Both the position numbers and the translations under genes were made by a program. A DNA stretch of 7,799 nucleotides from Deltaproteobacteria bacterium RIFOXYA12_FULL_61_11. Its GTDB lineage: Bacteria; Bdellovibrionota_F; JAHFAK01; YA12-FULL-61-11. This document shows positions 1 to 5,656 of the stretch, piece by piece. The first letter of the stretch is position 1, and the number at the start of each line of letters is the position of its first letter. The notes under the pieces were generated by a model that was not told the origin of the DNA, searched no databases, and worked only from the letters and a program-made list of their open reading frames with translations. The stretch lies in NCBI GenBank assembly GCA_001799195.1, contig MGSU01000201.1:1-7799 (forward strand), given 5' to 3'.

Positions 1-1575
1 CAAACCATAGAGGAAATCGCGGCGAGAACCTTCCGGTCCCGCGGCGGTCGACGTGCAACCTCCTCGGGATTGCGCAACTTCGTTCTCGACCGGACCAATG
101 CCGGGCACACCTTCCTCTTGCGCAAGGCAAAGGAACGAATTCTCGCCCGGACCAAGGGGAAGTATCCAGCGCCTCTCGCGATTCTCGACGTCGTCGGGAC
201 GGGTATGGACAAGGGCCCTCGGCGAGGCTACGAAGCCGAGGCTCGAGCCTTCGGCCAGTTGGCTCGATCCGTCACCGCTCGGCACCTCATGCAACTCTTC
301 TTCTCGGCCAACACTGCGAAAAAAGATCCCCTGAGCACCCCTTCAGGGACTCCCCTCAGATCCTTCGAGCGCTTGGGCATCGTGGGTGCCGGCTCGATGG
401 GGATCGGGCTCGCTGCTCAAATTCTCCATCGCCGAGCTCTCCCTCTTCAGGTGCATGATCTCCAAACGGGCAACCTGACCCGTTGCCTCGCAGCAGTCGA
501 CCAGTACCTCGGACAACAGGTCGCCCTATCCCGCCTTCCGCGCCACCGGCTCCCACTGCTGCGCGGTTTACTCTCCACGACCACCTCCTACGAAGGCTTC
601 CGCCATGCCGATCTGATCTTCGAGGCCGTACCGGAAGAGCTCGGACTCAAACGCGAGGTCCTGCACGAGCTCGAGCAGGTCAACCAGGGCCGCGCTGTCC
701 TCGCTTCGTGTACCTCGTCCTTGCCCATCAAACACCTGGTCCCGGACTTAGCGCATCCTGAGCAGGTTCTCGGGATGCACTTCTGTTCCCCGGTCGCCAC
801 GGTGCAACTGCTCGAGGTCGTACGCCGGGACGAGAATCCGGCCGAGCTCGTGCGCAGCGCGGTGGCTTTCGGCCGCACTCTCGGGAAACACGTGATCGTT
901 GTCAACGATGGAGCCGGCTTCTACACCAGCCGTTGCCTGGCCGCCTACCTGAATGAAGCAGCGCATCTCTTCTTCGAGGGATATCGCGTGGAAGACTTGG
1001 ACAAGACCATGCTCGAGTGGGGCTTCCCGGTCGGCCCGATGAGCCTGCTCGACGAGCTCGGTCTGGACCTCGCAACCCGGACTATTCAGCTCTTGCACCA
1101 GACCTTCGGCACTCGGATGGAGCCGCCCGAAGGCTGGGACCTCTTGCTCACCGACGGCCGTCTCGGGCGTAAAGCACTCAAGGGCTTTTACACGTATTCA
1201 CGGAAACGAGGCAAGACCGGCCGGGTCGATCCGACCGTCTACAACCTCCGGCCGCCGACCGTCACTACCTTGCGGAACCCTGATCTCGTCACCGTGACCC
1301 GGCGCTTGGTCCTCGCTTTCGTCAACGAGGCCATGCACTGTTTCCATGACGGGACCCTGCGCACTCCCAGCGACGGTGACCTCGGTGCAGTGTTCGGCGT
1401 TGGTTTCCCGGCTTACCTCGGAGGTCCCTTCTCTTACCTCGACCACTGCGGAGCCGCACGGGTGGTGGGAGAACTGGACGACCTCGCCAATCGCTTCGGC
1501 GACCGGTTCCGACCCAGCCAAATCCTGTGCGACAGTGCCCGCGCAGGCGCTACCTTCCATGGAGCAAGATCATGA
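1..1575 (+). CDS. fadJ: Fatty acid oxidation multifunctional protein, FadB/FadJ type (5' part missing)
   Basis: The frame is open to the left edge, so this is the last 524 residues of a longer protein; family members are usually about 700 to 720 residues. What is seen: the end of the N-terminal enoyl-CoA hydratase/isomerase part and linker (about residues 1-120, with a GYEAEARAFGQL stretch typical of FadJ), then an NAD-binding Rossmann domain starting GIVGAGSMG (about 126-134), then 3-hydroxyacyl-CoA dehydrogenase C-terminal domains. Dehydrogenase catalytic positions are in place: Ser in ASCTSS (about 236), His in GMHFCSP (about 260), Glu twelve residues later (272) and Asn in VVNDGAGF (302). 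The end carries the family motif GAVFGVGFPAYLGGPF. Known role: hydration of enoyl-CoA and NAD-dependent oxidation of 3-hydroxyacyl-CoA in fatty acid beta-oxidation, in the cytoplasm with a thiolase partner. The hydratase active site lies outside the window and cannot be checked. FadB versus FadJ is not settled. The stop overlaps the next start by 4 bases. Confidence 0.93.
   Translation, partial: QTIEEIAARTFRSRGGRRATSSGLRNFVLDRTNAGHTFLLRKAKERILARTKGKYPAPLAILDVVGTGMDKGPRRGYEAEARAFGQLARSVTARHLMQLFFSANTAKKDPLSTPSGTPLRSFERLGIVGAGSMGIGLAAQILHRRALPLQVHDLQTGNLTRCLAAVDQYLGQQVALSRLPRHRLPLLRGLLSTTTSYEGFRHADLIFEAVPEELGLKREVLHELEQVNQGRAVLASCTSSLPIKHLVPDLAHPEQVLGMHFCSPVATVQLLEVVRRDENPAELVRSAVAFGRTLGKHVIVVNDGAGFYTSRCLAAYLNEAAHLFFEGYRVEDLDKTMLEWGFPVGPMSLLDELGLDLATRTIQLLHQTFGTRMEPPEGWDLLLTDGRLGRKALKGFYTYSRKRGKTGRVDPTVYNLRPPTVTTLRNPDLVTVTRRLVLAFVNEAMHCFHDGTLRTPSDGDLGAVFGVGFPAYLGGPFSYLDHCGAARVVGELDDLANRFGDRFRPSQILCDSARAGATFHGARS
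1561..1571 (+). promoter_or_regulatory. Ribosome binding site that fixes the phosphatase start
   Basis: GGAG at 1561-1564 lies 7 bases before the ATG at 1572, inside the last codons of fadJ. It decides the start of the phosphatase gene and supports coupled translation of the pair. Confidence 0.7.
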
Positions 1576-2315
1576 CCCCGCGACTTCTCGAGGCCGCCTT
1601 GTTCGACCTCGACGGCACCCTCGTCGATTCCCTGACCGATATCTGTACCGCGGTCAACCGAGCGCTCAGGTCCAATGGGCTTCCTGCCTTGCCCGAAGCC
1701 GTCATTGCCAGCTTCGTCGGTGACGGGGTGACCGCCTTGCTGCAACGGGTGCAGGCGCATCTCTTCGACTTCGTGACCTGCACCACTGCTCAGCGCGACC
1801 TGGTACTGGCCCACGACTTCCACGAGCACTTGATGACCGACTTCGGAGAACACTACTGTCGAGGTTGTCTCGAGACCACCTCGTTGCTCCCCGGAGCTAG
1901 GTCCCTGCTCGACCTGCTGAAAGGTCGGGGGGTGAGACTCGGCCTGATCACCAACAAATCACGGCGCTTCACCTCGATCATCCTGACAGGTCTCGGTCTC
2001 GAGCAGGTCTTCGACCTGGTCCTTGCCGGAGACGATCTGTCGGAACGCAAGCCCTCGGTCCTTCCCTTCCGCCAAGCTCTCGCAACTTGCGGGGCGCGGC
2101 CCCAACACACCATCGTTGTCGGAGATTCGGTCAACGATGCTCTCCCGGCAAAGAAAGTAGGCATCCCCTTCTTCGGCGTCGCTTCCTCCTTCGCCGACTC
2201 TTCCCTGTTGGAAGACTACGATCCCCTGGCCGTGGTCAAGGACCTGGGACAGCTCGAGGCGATCCTCCGCGCTCGTTATACCTGGGGTCCTTCGCGTTCC
2301 GGGTCTTCCTCCTGA
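1572..2315 (+). CDS. gph: HAD-superfamily hydrolase, phosphoglycolate phosphatase type
   Basis: This 247-residue protein has all four HAD motifs: DLDGT with the nucleophile Asp12 and acid/base Asp14, Thr127 in LITNK, Lys160 in SERKPS, and GDSVND with Asp185 and Asp189. A helical cap of about 80 residues lies between motifs I and II (C1 cap), as in phosphoglycolate phosphatases, which hydrolyse 2-phosphoglycolate to glycolate. Length and motif order fit that family, but substrate cannot be read from sequence; pyrophosphatase PpaX, phosphonatase-like or sugar-phosphatase activity are alternatives. The chosen ATG sits 7 bases after a GGAG and overlaps the fadJ stop as ATGA, pointing to translational coupling; an upstream in-frame start at 1527 would lie inside fadJ and is less likely. 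The region after motif IV (FFGVASSFADSSLL) lacks the usual WGY-type sequence of classic Gph. Assignment to the HAD family is firm, the specific symbol is tentative. Confidence 0.88.
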   Translation: MTPRLLEAALFDLDGTLVDSLTDICTAVNRALRSNGLPALPEAVIASFVGDGVTALLQRVQAHLFDFVTCTTAQRDLVLAHDFHEHLMTDFGEHYCRGCLETTSLLPGARSLLDLLKGRGVRLGLITNKSRRFTSIILTGLGLEQVFDLVLAGDDLSERKPSVLPFRQALATCGARPQHTIVVGDSVNDALPAKKVGIPFFGVASSFADSSLLEDYDPLAVVKDLGQLEAILRARYTWGPSRSGSSS

Positions 2316-2355
2316 CGGTCGAGTGATCGAAACCCCTCAATTTCCTTATTGGTTC

Positions 2356-2384
2356 TTGCAGTCTTGCTCCTGCCGTGCTATACC
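2356..2384 (+). promoter_or_regulatory. Possible sigma70-type promoter for the TPR gene
   Basis: TTGCAG (2356-2361) and TATACC (2379-2384) are separated by exactly 17 bases in the 134-base gap between the phosphatase and the TPR gene. The -35 box matches the consensus in 3 of 6 and the -10 box in 4 of 6 positions. No terminator hairpin is visible between the phosphatase stop and this site, so readthrough from upstream is also possible. A start of transcription near 2391 would leave a leader of about 60 bases. Confidence 0.35.
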
Positions 2385-2449
2385 TTGCAGGTCTACGAGG
2401 TGCGGCCGAGGAGCGCTGTCACGTGGCACCGTTCAGGCCGGGACGAGGC

Positions 2450-3394
2450 ATGGCCCGACGACTGTTCTGCGCAAGTCTATTCCTGTGTATCTCCGTGGTG
2501 CAGGCCGCGCGTACACCTTCTATCCAGAATGGGTACGAACAGGCCCAGGCAGCCTACCAGCGAGGCGAGATCACCACGGCCATTTCCCAACTCAAGCAGG
2601 TGCTCAAGAACGACAAGACCCAACTCGCTCCCTACCTTCTCCTCCTGAAAATCTATTCGGAACGGAACGACTTCTCCAATACCCTCTCGGTCTTGACGGT
2701 CCTCGAACGGCAATTCCCCGACGAACAACTCGTCCATCAATTCAAAGGCGACTACTACACCGTGCGCCAAGAACTGGATACCGCGGTGGCATCCTACCGC
2801 CGGTGCATACAACTCGGCGCAGAGAACTACTTCTGCTATGCCGGCTTGGCCAGTATCTATCTCCAGCGTCTGCAGGCCGAAGAGGGGATCAAATTACTCG
2901 AGGGCAGTATAGAACGTTTTCGGCCGGACGAGAAATCCCGGCTGTACAACTACCTCTCGAGCTATTACGTCATGCGCCATGACTACGATCGCTCGTTGAC
3001 CTATCTCAACAAAGCCCTGCGTATCGACCCCGGTTACCTCTTGACCTACCTCAATGCCGCTCAGACCCTCAACCGCATGGGCCACTTCAAGGAAGCCCTG
3101 ATCTTCCTCGAGACGGCAGAGCACAACACTCCTCTTGATCCCAAAGTGTTGTTGAATAAAGGCATCGCGTACCTCGGGTTGAAACAACCCCTCGAAGCCA
3201 TTCACGTTTTCGATAAGATCCTCAATAAAGAACCCGATCAACCCCAGGCCCTCTACAACAAGGCCCTGTGCCTTCTCGAGACGGGACGAACCCCGGAAGC
3301 CGTCGAGCTCTTGCGCCGGGGCAAACGTCACGCCCTGCCAATGAGCGAGGTCAGCCGACAGATCGAGAAACTCCTGGCTAAGTACGAGCGCTGA
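2450..3394 (+). CDS. Exported TPR-repeat protein
   Basis: This 314-residue protein begins with a classic Sec signal peptide: MARR, a hydrophobic core LFCASLFLCISVV, then a likely cleavage after VQA (about residue 19). No lipobox is present. The mature part is almost wholly helical TPR repeats, about seven: repeats near 29-60, 63-93, 97-125, 129-157, 163-194, 197-229, 232-261 and 266-295, with signatures such as LTYLNKALRIDPGY and AIHVFDKILNKEPDQPQALYNKALCLLETG. TPR arrays bind other proteins; in the periplasm they often serve envelope or polysaccharide export complexes, but the partner is not shown here. The start at 2450 was chosen because it gives a clean signal peptide; the frame is open up to an in-frame start at 2375, which would place 25 arginine-rich residues before it. 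The ribosome site is weak (GGGA 6 bases upstream, plus GAGG almost touching the ATG). Its stop lies 2 bases from the stop of the convergent HDOD gene. Confidence 0.85.
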   Translation: MARRLFCASLFLCISVVQAARTPSIQNGYEQAQAAYQRGEITTAISQLKQVLKNDKTQLAPYLLLLKIYSERNDFSNTLSVLTVLERQFPDEQLVHQFKGDYYTVRQELDTAVASYRRCIQLGAENYFCYAGLASIYLQRLQAEEGIKLLEGSIERFRPDEKSRLYNYLSSYYVMRHDYDRSLTYLNKALRIDPGYLLTYLNAAQTLNRMGHFKEALIFLETAEHNTPLDPKVLLNKGIAYLGLKQPLEAIHVFDKILNKEPDQPQALYNKALCLLETGRTPEAVELLRRGKRHALPMSEVSRQIEKLLAKYER

Positions 3395-3396
3395 CG

Positions 3397-4518
3397 TTAT
3401 TCCACCGCGCGTCGGGTATGTATGTCCATGAATTCGGTCAACTCGGTACGGATCTTCTCGAGGGTGTCGTCCTTGAGCTTGAGCACTCCGGCGAGCGCCG
3501 CCAGGCTCTCTTCGTGAGGTTCGCCCTCCAATACCGAGTATCCAAGAGATTTTGCGAAGAAGTTTCCGAATTGAACAATGCACAAGGTCTTGTCCGAAGG
3601 ATCGATCGGGCCGTGATGGCGCAGGACCATGTCGGCGAAGGACTTCTCGAACTCCCAGCGCAGCATCAGGGAAGCACCCATCTTGACATGCAGCAGGTTG
3701 AAGAGCTCGACGACGCTGTCCTCAGCGACATCGGCCTCCATTTTTTTATCCATACTCATAATATCGTTCAGTATTTTAACTATCCATAGCTTGCCGATGT
3801 CATGAAAGAGCGTCAGGAGGAGGTAACGTTCGTGATCGCTCTGACCCGTATAGCGCGCGGCCATGAACGCTGCGTTGGCGGCCGCGGTGGCGTGATTGGC
3901 CAACCGATCGATCAAGGTGCGGAAAATCTCGGATTCGAGCTTGAAGATGTCCTTGGTGGCGATGGAATAGAGGTGTTTGCGCACTTCGAGCAGGCCGATC
4001 TTCACGATCGCGGTCTCGAGGTTCTTGGTCTGAGAGGCTCCACCGTAGAAGGCCGAGTTGGAGATCGAGATCAGCTTCGACGAAATGGTTTGATCATACT
4101 GCAATTCCCGAGACATCTTCTGCACGGTCAGATTGGCGTCGTCGAGCATGGCCAAGACCTTCTTGGCCACATGCGGGAAAACCGGCAGGTTGATCTTGCC
4201 CAATTTGATCTGGCCGATGACCTGCTGTACCGAATTGCGCACCGCTTCCTCGGAAGCTGCTGATTTCTTTGGCGCCGGAGGAGGAGGCGCAGCAACGGCA
4301 ACATTCTGCGACGCCTGTTTCGCGTAGAATTCGCGCGCGTCCTTGTACCCTTCTTGGTAGATGACGTCGAAGAGCTTGTCGAGCAGCTTCTTCTCCGGGT
4401 CCTCGAGACATTCGAGCAACTCGTTGAACCCGTCCTTGAGCGGTGTCGCCTCGACCAACTTGGTCAGTTTCTTCAGGCCAAACTTCTCCACCGTCCCCAC
4501 CACGAGGTCAAAGGGCAC
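3397..4518 (-). CDS. HDOD-domain protein with a helical N-terminal domain
   Basis: Taken from the GTG at 4518 this is a 373-residue protein starting VPFDLVVGTVEKFG. Residues about 1-70 form a charged, probably helical N-terminal domain I do not recognise. A linker with APPPPAPKK (about 76-85) follows, then an HDOD domain (about 109-305): LPVFPHVAKKVLAML, a YDQTISSKLISISNSAFYGG segment, then NLETAIVKIGLLEVRKHL. It keeps a His-Asp pair in LFHDIGKL (His239, Asp240), a nearby upstream His (NHATAA) and a His-His-Gly near 301-303, so a metal site is conceivable, although most HDOD proteins are thought to be non-catalytic. Such proteins commonly act in signalling, motility or cyclic di-GMP circuits. 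The start is uncertain: the frame is open back to a TTG at 4620, which would add 34 Pro-rich residues, and neither start has a good ribosome site. I prefer 4518 because a promoter-like element lies just upstream of it. The gene is last in the - strand set. Confidence 0.85.
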   Translation of the reverse strand: MPFDLVVGTVEKFGLKKLTKLVEATPLKDGFNELLECLEDPEKKLLDKLFDVIYQEGYKDAREFYAKQASQNVAVAAPPPPAPKKSAASEEAVRNSVQQVIGQIKLGKINLPVFPHVAKKVLAMLDDANLTVQKMSRELQYDQTISSKLISISNSAFYGGASQTKNLETAIVKIGLLEVRKHLYSIATKDIFKLESEIFRTLIDRLANHATAAANAAFMAARYTGQSDHERYLLLTLFHDIGKLWIVKILNDIMSMDKKMEADVAEDSVVELFNLLHVKMGASLMLRWEFEKSFADMVLRHHGPIDPSDKTLCIVQFGNFFAKSLGYSVLEGEPHEESLAALAGVLKLKDDTLEKIRTELTEFMDIHTRRAVE

Positions 4519-4555
4519 TGCACCAGGATACTTCCCGGTCGAGGGAATTCTTGGG

Positions 4556-4584
4556 ACTGTACCCTCTCCTCGGTAGGGAAGCAA
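4556..4584 (-). promoter_or_regulatory. Possible promoter for the HDOD gene
   Basis: On the - strand, TTGCTT (4584-4579) and TACAGT (4561-4556) are 17 bases apart. Each shares three or four positions with the sigma70 consensus. Transcription would begin near 4549, about 30 bases before the GTG at 4518 and inside the reading frame of the longer TTG-start version, which is why it bears on start choice. Confidence 0.3.
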
Positions 4585-4659
4585 TGCGGAAATGGGTTTC
4601 CCGAGCCTCGGGTTCTCCAAGAGCGAGCCCGGCAGCGGAAAAAAAGGGGGGAGCGTCGG

Positions 4660-5643
4660 CTATGCGAGACTGAAGCGCGCCTTCGGGGCAACGAGAGAGG
4701 CTTCGAGGAGTCCCGGCTCATTCCGACGGAAGTGCGCACTATGGTCGTGCAGACCCTCGGCTCGGGCCGAAGAGTCGGCCGAGCTGCCGGCCGTCACGAA
4801 CTGTTCTAATTGAGCGATGAGGGCCTTGCCGTCCCCCTGCCGTACCAAACCGGCCAAATGTTCCACCAGAGCGCACACGTCCTGCGCTTCCTCGGTATCC
4901 TCGAGCGGCAAGGTCCCCAGGGCAACGAGGGACCCGCAAGCGTTGTGCAAGTCGGCAAGGTCGACATGGTAGTGCGCGGTCGCGGTTTCGGGTTGGGCCA
5001 GTTCGTCCAGGACGAGCCCCGCCAGTCTGCTCAATCGGCTCTCGCCCCCTGAAGGAAGGTGCTCGGTAACTTCCCCTTCCAGCAGAGCAGAGGTCCAACC
5101 CTTGCCGACGGAGATGGAGAGCTGGTGCGGCCTCCGGGGTCCCGCCCCGGCTTTCCCCGAGCGCGCGAAATGGCTCAAGAGAGAGCGTGCAGCAGTGACG
5201 GACGTCGAGGTAGTCTGCTGACCGAGGCTGTACATGATCCCGAGTACCCGGCACGAGCAGCGTTCGGCCGCACAACGAAGATTGCGGCCGGTAAGGACCA
5301 CTCTCTCGAAGAGCTCCAGCGGATCCTCGGTGAGTACATCGTCGTGGTCGCCGCAGACGGAATGCAGAACGATGTCTGGGCGCAGCGCGCGCAACGCATA
5401 GGTCAAAGCCACGGGGTCTCGGTACGGGAGCACGAGGGGCTCCGGCGAAGACGTCTTTTCCTGCAGGAGACCGACCAGAGCGCGCTCATCCGGGTGAGCG
5501 ATCAGGAGTCTTCCCGGTCGATACCTTGCAGCTCTGGCGAGGAAGCTACGGCCCAGCACTCCCTCGAACCCGGACAGCAGGACCGTGCGGCCCTGAAAAC
5601 CGCTCCTGAGGACATCTCCAGAAACGAAGCCGGATCGATGCAT
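4660..5643 (-). CDS. CapD/FlaA1-like SDR protein, probably without catalytic residues
   Basis: This 327-residue protein resembles the soluble domain of polysaccharide biosynthesis proteins of the CapD/WbpM/FlaA1 group (UDP-GlcNAc 4,6-dehydratases). The Rossmann entry is kept as VLLSGFEGVLG (glycines 25, 28, 31), and RPDIVLHSVCGDHDD followed by VLTEDPLELFE (about 88-113) matches the family's PDIVFHAAAYKHVPLME-type segment. The C-terminal piece ALVEHLAGLVRQGDGKAL (about 258-275) matches the usual CapD tail. The catalytic block is changed: where the family has STDKA...GATKR, this protein reads YSLGQQTTSTSVTAARSLL (138-156), so by eye the Asp, both Lys and the Tyr/Met position are Leu, Gly, Arg and Val. 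About 40 extra residues follow the tail. It has no membrane segment, unlike full-length WbpM. The ATG at 5643 was chosen because a G-rich ribosome site precedes it and it lies 13 bases after the wbpA stop; upstream ATGs at 5673 and 5706 would overlap wbpA. Role unknown: pseudoenzyme, regulator or decaying gene. Confidence 0.8.
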   Translation of the reverse strand: MHRSGFVSGDVLRSGFQGRTVLLSGFEGVLGRSFLARAARYRPGRLLIAHPDERALVGLLQEKTSSPEPLVLPYRDPVALTYALRALRPDIVLHSVCGDHDDVLTEDPLELFERVVLTGRNLRCAAERCSCRVLGIMYSLGQQTTSTSVTAARSLLSHFARSGKAGAGPRRPHQLSISVGKGWTSALLEGEVTEHLPSGGESRLSRLAGLVLDELAQPETATAHYHVDLADLHNACGSLVALGTLPLEDTEEAQDVCALVEHLAGLVRQGDGKALIAQLEQFVTAGSSADSSARAEGLHDHSAHFRRNEPGLLEASLVAPKARFSLA

Positions 5644-5655
5644 CACGCCCCCCCT
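5644..5655 (-). promoter_or_regulatory. G-rich ribosome binding site of the CapD-like gene
   Basis: On the - strand, A followed by seven G (5655-5648) lies 4 bases before the ATG at 5643. It falls between the wbpA stop and this gene, so it favours 5643 over the two upstream in-frame ATGs. The seven-base G run could be prone to slippage. Confidence 0.5.
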
Positions 5656-5656
5656 A

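Noticed and set aside
53-334. Small + strand open frame at the left edge
   Set aside because: It is a shifted-frame shadow of the fadJ-type coding sequence, which is open from the window edge.
2424-2438. TGGCAC...GGC element resembling a sigma54 -24/-12 promoter
   Set aside because: GG and GC are 10 bases apart as required, but the -12 box is poor (AGGC) and transcription would start at the TPR start codon itself.
2894-3583. 229-codon open frame on the - strand opposite the TPR gene and the HDOD 3' end
   Set aside because: It spans the junction of two well-supported genes, has no motifs, and is a shadow of the TPR frame.
3741-3747. T7 run (A7 on the coding strand) in the HDOD gene as a possible frameshift site
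   Set aside because: The frame reads GAT AAA AAA ATG, which is not a proper slippery heptamer phase, and the HDOD frame continues normally on both sides.
4621-4659. C6T7 tract after the CapD-like stop as a terminator
   Set aside because: No stable inverted repeat precedes the T run, so an intrinsic terminator is not supported.
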